A stretch of 64,000 bases of DNA from Streptomyces sp. HUAS CB01 (GTDB lineage: Bacteria > Actinomycetota > Actinomycetes > Streptomycetales > Streptomycetaceae). Location of the stretch: the NCBI RefSeq assembly GCF_030406905.1, contig NZ_CP129137.1:1801001-1865000 (forward strand). The letters run 5' to 3'. This document shows positions 35,064-44,829 of this stretch, in pieces; position 1 is the stretch's first letter; the number at the start of each line of letters is the position of its first letter. Under the pieces are notes generated by a model. It saw nothing but the letters and a program-made list of their open reading frames with translations. It was not told the DNA's origin and ran no database searches. The translations under genes and the position numbers were made by a program.

Positions 35064-37553
35064 CTACGCGCCACGCACTCCCAGTGCCCGACGCAGGTCG
35101 TCCAGTTGGTCGACGAGCTTGCGCCGCAGCAGCGGGATCATCGTCGCCTCGCGCAGGCACTCCTCGCCGAGGCGCAGGGTCTCCGCGTCCACGGCGTGGA
35201 GCGGGAAGGCGTGACGGCCCGCCGCCTCCGCGATCGCGGGCCCTCGCCGGTCCGCGAGGGCGACGGCGGCGGGGAAGAAGCGCGGCACGTACTCGCGGAC
35301 GAGTTCGGCCTGTTCGGGCTGCCAGAAGCCCTGCGCGGTCGCGGCGAAGACGTAGTTGGAGAGGTCGTCGGTCTCGAACAGCCGGGACCATGCGGCGGCC
35401 TTGGCCTCCGGGGTGGGCAGTGCGGCGCGGCAGCGGGCCGCGCCTTCCTGCCCGGTGGCGCTGGGGTCGCGGTCGAGTTCCGCGGCGATCTGGGCCTCGT
35501 CGGTGGCGCCGAGGACGGCGAGCCGGCCGAGGACGCGCCAGCGGAGCTCGGCGTCGAGGCCGGGTCCGCCGGGGACGCTGCCGTCGGCGAGCCAGTCGTG
35601 GAGCCCGTTGGGGTGCGCGGCGGAGTCGATGAAGTGGCGTACGGCGGTGAGCCGCAGGTCGGGGTGGCTGCCGTCCTCGGTGCGGCGGATGAGGTCGCGG
35701 GTGAGGTCGGTGAGCAGGGCGAGCGCGGCGGGGCGGTCCCCGGGCGCGAGGAAGCGGTCGGCGATCTGGGCGCCGGCGAAGGCGAGGACGCCCTGGACGA
35801 CGGCGAGGTCGCGTTCGTGCGGGAGGTGGGCGCGGGCGGTCTCCAGGTAGGCGGCGGGTGCGAGCTGGCCGTCGCGGACCATGTCGCGGAGGCTGTTCCA
35901 GACGACGGCGCGGGTGAGGGCGTCAGGCATGCCGGAGAGGCCGCGCAGCGCCGGTTCCTCGGAGGCGGCGTCGAGGCGGATCTTGGCGTAGGTGAGGTCG
36001 CCGTCGTTGAGGACGACGAGGTCGGGTCGGCGGCCGGTGCGGACGGTGCCGCTCTCGCCCTGGGGGACGTCGATCTCGAAGCGTTCGCGCAGGACGAGCG
36101 CGCGGCCGTCGACGGGGTCGCGGTCGTAGGCGCCGACGGCGATGCGGTGGGGGCGGCTGCCGTCCTGGTCGACGTCGAGGCGCCAGGTGCCGTTGTCCGC
36201 GGTGATCCGCGGGGTGAGGGTGTCGACGCCGGTGGTGCGCAGCCAGGCGGCGGCCCAGGTGTGCACGTCGCGGTCGGTGGCCTCGGCGAGGGAGTCGATG
36301 AAGTCGGCGAGGGTGGCGTTGCCGAAGCGGTGGCGTGCGAAGTGGATGTTGATGCCGGCGAGGAAGTCCTTCTCGCCGAGCCAGGCGACGAGCTGGCGGA
36401 GCGCGGAGGCGCCCTTCGCGTAGGAGATGCCGTCGAAGTTGAGGAGCGCGGAGGCGGTGTCGGGGACCTTGTCCGGGTCGGGGGCGACGGGGTGGGTGGA
36501 GGGGCGCTGGTCGGCGTCGTAGCCCCAGGACTTGCGGCCGATGCCGAAGTCCGTCCAGGTGTCGGTGAAGCGGGTGGCCTCGGTGAGGGTCTGGTAGCCC
36601 ATGTACTCGGCGAAGGACTCGTTCAGCCAGATGTCGTCCCACCAGCGGAGGGTGACGAGGTCGCCGAACCACATGTGGGCCATCTCGTGGGCGATGACCA
36701 TGGCCCGGGTCTGGCGTTCGGTGTCGGTGACGGCGGAGCGGTACACGAACTCGTCGCGGAAGGTGACGAGTCCGGGGTTCTCCATGGCGCCGGCGTTGAA
36801 CTCGGGGACGAAGGCCTGGTCGTAGGAGTCGAAGGGGTACGGCTCCTCGAACTTCTCGTGGTAGCGGTCGTAGCACTGCCGTGTGATGTCGAGGATCTCG
36901 TCGGCGTCCTCGTCCAGGTGGGGGGCGAGGGAGCGGCGGCAGTGGATGCCGAAGGGGAGGCCGCGGTGCTCGGTGCGTACGGAGTGCCAGGGTCCGGCGG
37001 CGACGGCGACGAGGTAGGTGGAGATGCGGGGGGTGGGGGCGGCGGTCCAGCGGCCGTCGCCGTGGTCGGTGGTGACGCCGTTGGCGAGGACGCTCCAGCC
37101 CTCGGGTGCGGTCACCGACAGTTCGAAGACCGCCTTCAGGTCGGGCTGGTCGAAGGCGGCGAAGACGCGCTGCACGTCGTCGAGGAAGAGCTGGGTGTAG
37201 ACGTACGTCTCGCCGTCGGCGGGGTCGGTGAAGCGGTGCATGCCCTCGCCGGTACGGGAGTAGTGCATGGTGGCTTCGACGCGCAGCTCGTGCTCGCCCT
37301 CGGTGAGCCCGGTGAGCGGGAGCCGGTTGTCGACGAGCTTCTCCGGGTCGAGGTGCCGTCCGTCGAGGGTAGCCGTGCGCAGGGTGGCGGGCTTCAGCTC
37401 GACGAAGGTGTCGCCGGCGGCGCGGGCGGTGAACCCGATCACGGTGCGTGACGTGAAGGTCTCGCTGTCGGTGAGGTCGAGGTCGACCGAGTAGCGGCGG
37501 ACGTCCAGGAGCCGGGCTCGGGTCTGCGCTTCGTCGTGCGTGAGTACGGGCAT
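35064..37553 (-). CDS. pepN: aminopeptidase N (M1 family)
   Basis: A cytoplasmic zinc aminopeptidase of 829 residues that removes N-terminal residues from peptides. The substrate motif GAMENPG is at 255-261, and the zinc site HEMAH at 289-293 with the third ligand E312 in WLNESFAEY, exactly 18 residues on. The ERAP1-like C-terminal domain fills the second half. ATG 37553 is preferred to a Met 12 codons upstream because the conserved opening PVLTHDEAQTRARLL begins here. Streptomycete PepN proteins of this size are well known. Confidence 0.96.
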   Translation of the reverse strand: MPVLTHDEAQTRARLLDVRRYSVDLDLTDSETFTSRTVIGFTARAAGDTFVELKPATLRTATLDGRHLDPEKLVDNRLPLTGLTEGEHELRVEATMHYSRTGEGMHRFTDPADGETYVYTQLFLDDVQRVFAAFDQPDLKAVFELSVTAPEGWSVLANGVTTDHGDGRWTAAPTPRISTYLVAVAAGPWHSVRTEHRGLPFGIHCRRSLAPHLDEDADEILDITRQCYDRYHEKFEEPYPFDSYDQAFVPEFNAGAMENPGLVTFRDEFVYRSAVTDTERQTRAMVIAHEMAHMWFGDLVTLRWWDDIWLNESFAEYMGYQTLTEATRFTDTWTDFGIGRKSWGYDADQRPSTHPVAPDPDKVPDTASALLNFDGISYAKGASALRQLVAWLGEKDFLAGINIHFARHRFGNATLADFIDSLAEATDRDVHTWAAAWLRTTGVDTLTPRITADNGTWRLDVDQDGSRPHRIAVGAYDRDPVDGRALVLRERFEIDVPQGESGTVRTGRRPDLVVLNDGDLTYAKIRLDAASEEPALRGLSGMPDALTRAVVWNSLRDMVRDGQLAPAAYLETARAHLPHERDLAVVQGVLAFAGAQIADRFLAPGDRPAALALLTDLTRDLIRRTEDGSHPDLRLTAVRHFIDSAAHPNGLHDWLADGSVPGGPGLDAELRWRVLGRLAVLGATDEAQIAAELDRDPSATGQEGAARCRAALPTPEAKAAAWSRLFETDDLSNYVFAATAQGFWQPEQAELVREYVPRFFPAAVALADRRGPAIAEAAGRHAFPLHAVDAETLRLGEECLREATMIPLLRRKLVDQLDDLRRALGVRGA

Positions 37554-37605
37554 GGGGCCATGCTGCCTGATGGCCCCGGTCCCGTACACGGGGTATGTGG
37601 GTTGA

Positions 37606-37941
37606 TCAGCCTTTTCCGGTGGTGCCGGGGGCGTCGGCGATCTGTTCGTGGTGGCGGATGACCTCGGCGATGATGAAGTTGAGGAGTTTCTCGGCGAAGC
37701 CGGGGTCGAGTTTGGCGTTCTCGGCGAGCTGCCGCAGCCGGGCGATCTGGCGGGCCTCGCGGGCCGGGTCGGCGGGCGGGAGGTGGTGCTCGGCCTTGAG
37801 GTGGCCGACCTGCTGGGTGCATTTGAAGCGCTCGGCGAGCATGTGGACGACGGCGGCGTCGATGTTGTCGATGCTTTCGCGCAGCCTGGTGAGCTCGGCC
37901 AGGACGGAGTCGTCGGTGCCGCTCGTCTTGCTGGTGGTCAT
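37606..37941 (-). CDS. chorismate mutase (AroQ type)
   Basis: A 111-residue all-helical chorismate mutase that converts chorismate to prephenate on the path to Phe and Tyr. The opening LTRLRESIDNIDAAVVHMLAER, the Arg/Lys pair of the active site (R18-like, then K in QQVGHLKAEH) and the final helix fit the AroQ class. It is a stand-alone enzyme with no fused dehydratase or DAHP synthase. ATG 37941. It lies between pepN and an AraC-type regulator, in the same direction as both. Confidence 0.9.
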   Translation of the reverse strand: MTTSKTSGTDDSVLAELTRLRESIDNIDAAVVHMLAERFKCTQQVGHLKAEHHLPPADPAREARQIARLRQLAENAKLDPGFAEKLLNFIIAEVIRHHEQIADAPGTTGKG

Positions 37942-37952
37942 GGGGTGGGAGC

Positions 37953-38840
37953 TTACGTCGGGCGGGCGGGGATGGTCGGGGGGTGTTCGGGATCAGGGAT
38001 GCGGTTGCTCCAGCCGCCGGGGACGGTGCGGCCCTGCTGTTCGCGGAAGCGGATCGGGGCGGTGCCGACACGGCGGGTGAACAGCCGGGAGAAGTAGGCG
38101 GGGTCGTCGTAGCCGACGCGGCGGGCGACGGCGGCGACGGGGAGGTCGGTGGCGGCCAGGAGTTCCTTGGCGCGGCCGAGCCGGATGCGCAGGAGGTAGT
38201 CCTTGGGGCTGCAGCCCGCGCCGCGGCGTACGGCGGTGCGCAGTTCGGCGGGGGTCATGCCGTGGCGGGCGGCGTGCTCGGCGACGGACAGCGCCTTGAA
38301 GGCGTCGCGGGCGAGGGCCTGGAGGACGGGGTCCCCGTCGGGGCCGATGTCGGCGCGGGCGCGGCGCAGGGCGACGAGGAGTTCGTGGACGGCGGCTCCG
38401 GTCTCGACCTCGAGGAGGGGGTTGCCGCGGCGGGCGGCGCGCGCTATGCGGCCGACGGCGGCCCGGGCGGGCGCGGCGTCGGAGAGGGGGACGACGGGCC
38501 GGTCGGGTTCGATGTAGCCGAGTTCGGTGTAGGTGGCGGTCGCCGGGCCGGCGAAGTCGACGAAGCTCTCGTCCCAGCCGGTGGCGGGGTCGGGGGCGTA
38601 GTGGTGGGGGACGCCGGGGGTGAGCCAGAGCACGGCGGGTGCCGTGACGGTGAGGCGTCTGCCGTCGGTGCCGCGGTACCAGCCGCCGCCGCCGCTGATC
38701 AGTACGGCGACGTGGTGGTCGAGGGTGCGGGGGCCGACGGTGGGGAGGGCGCCGTGCTGGAGTCCGACGCCGAGGCAGACGAGGCCGAGCCGGTGGTGGA
38801 CGGGGCTGGGCGTGAAGTAGCGCATCCAGGTGTGGTACAT
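37953..38840 (-). CDS. AraC-family transcriptional regulator
   Basis: A 295-residue regulator with an N-terminal cupin sensor domain (AraC_binding) and a C-terminal double helix-turn-helix (about residues 195-290; LLAATDLPVAAVARRVGYDD and YFSRLFTRRVG are typical). I take the ATG at 38840 because GGGAGG stands 8 bases upstream. Regulators of this type usually sense a sugar and control an adjacent gene. Here it is divergent from a beta-galactosidase gene across 119 bases, so that gene is the likely target. Confidence 0.88.
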   Translation of the reverse strand: MYHTWMRYFTPSPVHHRLGLVCLGVGLQHGALPTVGPRTLDHHVAVLISGGGGWYRGTDGRRLTVTAPAVLWLTPGVPHHYAPDPATGWDESFVDFAGPATATYTELGYIEPDRPVVPLSDAAPARAAVGRIARAARRGNPLLEVETGAAVHELLVALRRARADIGPDGDPVLQALARDAFKALSVAEHAARHGMTPAELRTAVRRGAGCSPKDYLLRIRLGRAKELLAATDLPVAAVARRVGYDDPAYFSRLFTRRVGTAPIRFREQQGRTVPGGWSNRIPDPEHPPTIPARPT

Positions 38841-38959
38841 CCGCCTGGCCTCCCGGTCCGGATCCCGTTTGTGTCCAAACAGCGCCGATCTTTGTCCATG
38901 GACCGTCGTACCGCCAGGGGCCATCGTGGCCGCGCGGGGTACGGGAGAGGGCGGCCGCG

Positions 38960-40939
38960 GTGCCGGCGCCCGGTGGGGCCGGTCTGTCGGCCGGGCGTGT
39001 GGAAGAGGGCGGGGCGTTGGATGGGTTCGCGGTCGGTGACGGGGATTTTCTGCTGGACGGGCGGCCGGTGCGGCTGTTGTCGGGGGCCCTGCACTACTTC
39101 CGGGTGCACGAGGAACAGTGGGGGCACCGGCTGGCGATGCTGCGGGCGATGGGGCTCGGCTGTGTGGAGACGTACGTCCCGTGGAATCTGCACGAGCCGG
39201 CTCAGGGCCGGTTCGTGGACGTCGGGGCCCTGGGCCGGTTCCTGGACGAGGTCGCGGCGGCCGGGATGCGGGCGCTCGTGCGGCCGGGCCCGTACATCTG
39301 CGCGGAGTGGGAGAACGGGGGCCTTCCGCACTGGGTGACGGGTCCGCTGGGGCGGCGGGTGCGGACGGACGACGCGGAGTTCCTGGGGCATGTGGAGCGC
39401 TGGTTCCGGCGGCTGCTGCCGCAGGTGGTGGCGCGTCAGGTCGACCGGGGCGGCCCGGTGGTCATGGTGCAGGCGGAGAACGAGTACGGGAGTTACGGCT
39501 CGGACGCGGTGTATCTGCGCCGTGTGGTGGAGCTGCTGCACGCCTGCGGGGTGACGGTGCCGTTGTTCACCTCGGACGGGCCGGAGGACCACATGCTGAC
39601 GGGCGGTTCGGTGCCGGGGGTGCTCGCGACGGTCAACTTCGGGTCGGATGCGCGTGAGGCGTTCGCCGCGCTGCGGCGTCACCGGCCGTCGGGTCCGCTG
39701 ATGTGCATGGAGTTCTGGTGCGGCTGGTTCCAGCACTGGGGTGCGGGGCGGGCGGTGCGGGAGCCGGGCGAGGCGGCGGAGGCGCTGCGGGAGGTCCTGG
39801 AGTGCGGGGCGTCGGTCAACCTCTACATGGCGCACGGGGGTTCGAACTTCGGTGGCTGGGCGGGCGCGAACCGTTCGGGCGAGCTGCACGACGGAGCGCT
39901 GCGCGGGACGGTGACGTCGTACGACTACGACGCGCCGGTGGACGAGGCGGGGTTGCCGACGGAGAAGTTCTGGCGGTTCCGCGAGGTGCTGGCGCGGTAC
40001 GCGGAGGGGCCGCTGCCGGAGGTGCCGGCGCCGCCGGTGCGGATCGGGTGCCCGGTGGCCGCGGTGGTGGACGGGTGGGTTCCGCTGGCGGAGGTGCTGG
40101 AGGTCCTCGGGGACGAGGAGGTCACCGCGCCGGTTCCGCCGACGTTCGAGGAACTGGGCGTGGACCGGGGTCTGGTGCGGTACCGGGTGGACGTGCCGGG
40201 GCCGCGCCGGCCGTACCCGCTGTCGGTGAGCGGGCTGCGGGACGTGGCGGTGGTGACGGTGGACGGGGTCCGGGCGGGGGTGCTCGCGGCGGAGGAGGCC
40301 GTGCTGGCGGAGCCGGTCGCCGGGCCCGCGGCGGTGGAGCTGTGGGTGGAGTCGCTGGGCCGGGTCAACTACGGGCCTCGGCTGGCGGAGCCGAAGGGCA
40401 TCACCGGCGGCGTGCGGCACGAGCGGCAGTATCTGCACGGCTTCCGGGCGCGGGGGCTGCGGCTGGACGCGATCGGTGAGGGCGGCGCGAAGGTCGCCTT
40501 CCGCCCTGTGGGGCGGGGGGCGGCGGACGCACCGGCGGGGGCCGGGGGCGCGGGCGGGACGGGGAGCGCGGGCGCGGTCGCGGGGGCCGAAGGCGCCGGT
40601 GCGGTGGGCCGCCCCAGGAGCACGGGGACCAGGAGCGCGGGGGCCGAAGGCGCCGGCGCGGTGGGGCCCGGCTGCGGGCCGGGCTCCGGGAGCGCGGGCG
40701 GTGGTGAGCCCGGGCTGTACCGGGCGGTGGCCGAGGTCGCCGCTCCGGGGGACGCGGCGCTCGAACTGCCGGGCTGGACACGGGGGTTCGTTTGGGTGAA
40801 CGGCTTCTGCCTGGGCCGCTACTGGTCGGCGGGGCCGCAGGAGTCGCTGTTCGTACCGGGTCCGGTGCTTCGCGCGGGGGTGAACGAGGTGTGGGTGCTG
40901 GAGCTGGAACGCGGCGGGGAGGACGTACGCCTGGGGTGA
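38960..40939 (+). CDS. beta-galactosidase, glycoside hydrolase family 35, with a low-complexity insert
   Basis: This 659-residue enzyme cleaves terminal beta-galactose. The GH35 catalytic domain is at about residues 25-345: acid/base E175 in QAENEYGSYG and nucleophile E251 in MCMEFWCGWF. Beta-sandwich domains follow. Between residues 518 and 582 there is a Gly/Ala/Ser-rich run with an internal repeat (GAEGAGAVG twice) that splits the last domain; this is not a family feature. No signal peptide is seen, so it is probably cytoplasmic. I take GTG 38960 (GGGAGAGG upstream); a GTG at 38999 is possible. Control by the adjacent AraC regulator is likely. Confidence 0.9.
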   Translation: MPAPGGAGLSAGRVEEGGALDGFAVGDGDFLLDGRPVRLLSGALHYFRVHEEQWGHRLAMLRAMGLGCVETYVPWNLHEPAQGRFVDVGALGRFLDEVAAAGMRALVRPGPYICAEWENGGLPHWVTGPLGRRVRTDDAEFLGHVERWFRRLLPQVVARQVDRGGPVVMVQAENEYGSYGSDAVYLRRVVELLHACGVTVPLFTSDGPEDHMLTGGSVPGVLATVNFGSDAREAFAALRRHRPSGPLMCMEFWCGWFQHWGAGRAVREPGEAAEALREVLECGASVNLYMAHGGSNFGGWAGANRSGELHDGALRGTVTSYDYDAPVDEAGLPTEKFWRFREVLARYAEGPLPEVPAPPVRIGCPVAAVVDGWVPLAEVLEVLGDEEVTAPVPPTFEELGVDRGLVRYRVDVPGPRRPYPLSVSGLRDVAVVTVDGVRAGVLAAEEAVLAEPVAGPAAVELWVESLGRVNYGPRLAEPKGITGGVRHERQYLHGFRARGLRLDAIGEGGAKVAFRPVGRGAADAPAGAGGAGGTGSAGAVAGAEGAGAVGRPRSTGTRSAGAEGAGAVGPGCGPGSGSAGGGEPGLYRAVAEVAAPGDAALELPGWTRGFVWVNGFCLGRYWSAGPQESLFVPGPVLRAGVNEVWVLELERGGEDVRLG

Positions 40940-41007
40940 CGGGTCTCCCCCGCCGCGCTCAGGGGTTCAGTGCGCGGCCGGTGCGGCGCAAGGGCCGCCC
41001 GGCGGGG

Positions 41008-41853
<846 letters not shown>

Positions 41854-42046
41854 TCAAGGCGTGTTCGGATTATGGGGAGCGTCACATCTGCCCCACAAGG
41901 AGCACTTTTCGGCCAGACATGACCCCCCGACAGCGCCGCGGGCAACCGTCGAGGGGCCGTCGCGCGCCGTAGAGTCGGGAGGGTCCGGCCGCCCTTCCCG
42001 GCCGGTGGCGGACCGGGCGCGGACAGCACCCACAGGGGGTTCGGGC

Positions 42047-42943
42047 GTGGCGAACGGCAGCGAGGTGGAACACGGCTTCCCGCATCTCGACACCGTGCGG
42101 GAGGCGATCACGGCGCTGCACAGACGGCTCTCGTACGACGGCGTGCGCGCCTACGAGAGCAGCGTCCCGCCGGCCGACGTCGCCTTCGCCGACGACGACG
42201 ATCTCCATCTGGGCGCACAGCGGGTGGCCCGTGCGCTGGTCCGTCAGCTGCGGCTGCCGGAGGCCCGGATGATCGTGAGCTTCCGGGAGATGCACCACGC
42301 GGCGAGCGTGGAACTCACCGCGGGCCCCGAGTACTTCATCGAGCTCAACGACCGGTTCCGCCGCCATCGACGCGACATCGGGGCGGCCCTCGCGCACGAG
42401 ATCACGCACGTGCTGCTGCACCGGCTCGGGCTGGAGTTCCAGGGGACCCGGGACAACGAGATCCTCACGGACACGGTGACGACCTACCTCGGGGCGGGCT
42501 GGCTGCTGCTCGACGCCTATCGCGAGGACGAGGTTTCCAGCCAGAAACTGGGCTATCTGACGCCGGAGGAATTCGGTTACGTCCTGGCCAAACGCGCACT
42601 GGTCTTCGGCGAGGACCCGTCGGTCTGGTTCACCAGCCCGCAGGGGTACACCGCGTACACCAAGGGCCGGGACCGGGCGCTGCGCGACGGCCGGCAACCC
42701 CCGCTCTCGGCGGCCGGGTGGAACGGGCGGCGCCGCTACGCCAAGGACCGGCGGTACGCCGCGGACCATCCGGGCCCGGGGCCGGGGCAGGGCGCCCCGT
42801 ACGCCTTCGAGCACGCGCCGGGCGGCGGGCTGCGCGTGTCGTTCCCCTGCCCCACCTGCCACCAGCGGATCCGGGTGCCGGTACGGGGCCGGGTGCGGGC
42901 GCGGTGCGGCCTGTGCCGGACGATTCTCGAATGCGACACCTGA
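42047..42943 (+). CDS. zincin-like protein with HEXXH motif and C-terminal zinc ribbon
   Basis: A 298-residue protein of unknown function. A central helix holds HEITH at residues 117-121, a typical zincin metal site; E138 or D142 in NEILTD is a possible third ligand. The last 35 residues contain two CxxC pairs (CPTC and CGLC), a zinc-ribbon. There is no signal peptide or membrane helix, so it is cytoplasmic. The start is GTG 42047; the frame upstream is not protein-like. It lies 23 bases before the ankyrin/HEAT gene and the two are probably co-transcribed. A peptidase role is plausible but not shown. Confidence 0.8.
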   Translation: MANGSEVEHGFPHLDTVREAITALHRRLSYDGVRAYESSVPPADVAFADDDDLHLGAQRVARALVRQLRLPEARMIVSFREMHHAASVELTAGPEYFIELNDRFRRHRRDIGAALAHEITHVLLHRLGLEFQGTRDNEILTDTVTTYLGAGWLLLDAYREDEVSSQKLGYLTPEEFGYVLAKRALVFGEDPSVWFTSPQGYTAYTKGRDRALRDGRQPPLSAAGWNGRRRYAKDRRYAADHPGPGPGQGAPYAFEHAPGGGLRVSFPCPTCHQRIRVPVRGRVRARCGLCRTILECDT

Positions 42944-42966
42944 GGGTGCTTCCGTAGGGTTTTGGT

Positions 42967-44502
42967 ATGAGCACCAGGGAGACCGAGGACACCGGCAGAC
43001 GGGTCCTGGATCCGGCCGAAGAGCTCTTCGAGGGGCTGTACGGCGGCGACGACGACGCGGTGGTGCGGGCGCTGCGGGCCGGGGTGCCGGCCGAGGCCTC
43101 CGACGAGGACGGGCAGACCGCGCTGTACCTGGCCGCGGCCCAGGACCGGCCGGTCATGGTGCGGCTGCTGCTGGCCGCCGGTGCCGACCCGGACCGGGCG
43201 AGCGGCACCGACGGGGCGGAGCTGCCGCTGTGCGGGGCCGCCGTGTGGGGGCGCACGGAGGTGATGCGGGCGCTGCTGTCGGCGGGGGCCCGCCCCGATC
43301 TTGAAGAGGCTGCCGGTGTCCGGGCCCTCACCTGGGCCTGCCGCCAGGGACGCGCGGAGGCCGTGGAACTGCTGCTCGCGCACGGGGCGGACCCGGACCG
43401 GCCGGGCCCCGGTGAGGAGCCCCCGCTGGTCACCGCCGCCCGGCGCGGCTCGCCGTCGAGCGTCCGGGCCCTGCTGCGGCACGGCGCGGTGGCGAGGGAG
43501 GACGCGCTCACGGAGGCACGGCGCTGGCTCGGCGTCGATGTGGAGGAGGAGCTGCGCCGCACCCTGACCGAGCGGCACCGCGAGGAGCACGGCGACGACT
43601 GCGCGACCTACGCGGAGACCGTCTCGCGCCGGGTGGAGGAGGACGGCGGCGTCACCGTCGTCGTCGAGCTGCACCACGACGGAGGCGGGGTCACGGGTGC
43701 CGAGCAGCAGACCGGGCACGCGGCCGTGGCGACGCTCCTCGAGGAGGACCTGGGACTGCGCACTCCCGCCGACACGCTGGCCGAGCGCGCCCTGCGCCGC
43801 GGGGACCCGGACCAGGACGACTGGACCGAGGCCGTCGCCGTCCTCCAGCGCCGCGGCGACGAGGACACCTTCCGCGCGGCCGCCGCGTGGTGCGGGACGG
43901 AGGACCCGCTGCGGCAGACGTTCGCGGCCGATGTGCTGGCCGGCCTCTCGGGCGACGGGATGCGGGCTCGGGCGGTGCCACTGCTCAGGGAACTGTCGCG
44001 GGAGGCCCGGGACCCCGAGGTGATCCGGGCGGCGGTGGCGGCGCTCGGGCAGCAGGCCGACCCGGCCGGGGTGACGGAGATCCTCCGGCACGCCGGGAAC
44101 CCGGACCCCGAGGTGCGCTTCGGGGTGGCCGTGGCGCTGCACGGACTGCTGCCGGCGGGCCGCGCGGACGGGGTGGAGGCGGTCGTCGCGCTCAGCCGGG
44201 ACCCGGACGACGGGGTCAGGGACTGGGCGACGACGGTCCTGGCCGATGTGGACGAGGACACGCCCGCGATCCGGGACGCCCTCGCCGACCGCCTCGACGA
44301 CGCCGTGCCGGACATCGAGGCGGAGGCCGCACGCGGGCTGGCGATGCGTCAGGACACCCGGGCCGTCGAGGCCCTGGCGCGCATCCTGGAGAACGCGGAC
44401 CCGGACGGCTACGCCTACTCCACGGCGGACCAGGCCGTGGACTACGTGGCGGACGAGCGGGTGCGGCGGCGCCTGGAGGCGACGGTACCGAGATCGCGGT
44501 GA
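42967..44502 (+). CDS. ankyrin-repeat and HEAT-repeat protein
   Basis: A 511-residue repeat protein. Residues 20-180 hold about four ankyrin repeats (for example DEDGQTALYLAAAQDRPVMV), and residues 300-500 hold HEAT repeats (DPEVIRAAVAALGQQ, DPEVRFGVAVALHGL, DDGVRDWATTVLADV). Between them is a region of about 100 residues of no clear family. No signal sequence or catalytic motif is seen. It is a protein-binding scaffold, and its target may be the zincin-like protein encoded 23 bases upstream; that is inference. ATG 42967. Confidence 0.85.
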   Translation: MSTRETEDTGRRVLDPAEELFEGLYGGDDDAVVRALRAGVPAEASDEDGQTALYLAAAQDRPVMVRLLLAAGADPDRASGTDGAELPLCGAAVWGRTEVMRALLSAGARPDLEEAAGVRALTWACRQGRAEAVELLLAHGADPDRPGPGEEPPLVTAARRGSPSSVRALLRHGAVAREDALTEARRWLGVDVEEELRRTLTERHREEHGDDCATYAETVSRRVEEDGGVTVVVELHHDGGGVTGAEQQTGHAAVATLLEEDLGLRTPADTLAERALRRGDPDQDDWTEAVAVLQRRGDEDTFRAAAAWCGTEDPLRQTFAADVLAGLSGDGMRARAVPLLRELSREARDPEVIRAAVAALGQQADPAGVTEILRHAGNPDPEVRFGVAVALHGLLPAGRADGVEAVVALSRDPDDGVRDWATTVLADVDEDTPAIRDALADRLDDAVPDIEAEAARGLAMRQDTRAVEALARILENADPDGYAYSTADQAVDYVADERVRRRLEATVPRSR

Positions 44503-44592
44503 GGCGGGCGCGGTCGGTCGGGGCGTGCCGAGGGCAGCGCGGAGCGGGGGTGACACGGTTGCCGGCGGTGCCCTCCCGGGCCGTGCGCGAGC

Positions 44593-44622
44593 GTGCCGCC
44601 GGCCGAGAGGGGCCGGCGGCAC
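44593..44622. terminator. perfect hairpin between convergent genes
   Basis: GTGCCGCCGGCC (44593-44604) pairs perfectly with GGCCGGCGGCAC (44611-44622) across a 6-base loop. It lies in the 327-base gap between the ankyrin/HEAT gene and the convergent SDR gene and can serve either. The rest of the gap (44503-44829) shows no gene; a short GAACCGCCGCAGCGCCC repeat occurs twice, near 44667 and 44778. Confidence 0.75.
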
Positions 44623-44829
44623 GCCCGGACGAGGACAGCGCCCGGCGGGACGAGGCGGGGCGCCCGAACCGCCGCAGCGCCCGGCCACCGTGCCGCGCGG
44701 CGACGAGGCCGGCACCCGGCGCCGCACGGGCCGACTGCGGAGAGGTGACCGCACCCTGCCACGACGGGCCCGGAGCCCCGAACCGCCGCAGCGCCCAGGG
44801 CCCCCTCGTGCCGCGCCCGCCCCGCGCGG

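Noticed and set aside
32772..37451. A 1559-residue plus-strand open frame
   Set aside because: It crosses the antisense of three known genes and a repeat gap; no domain is recognisable.
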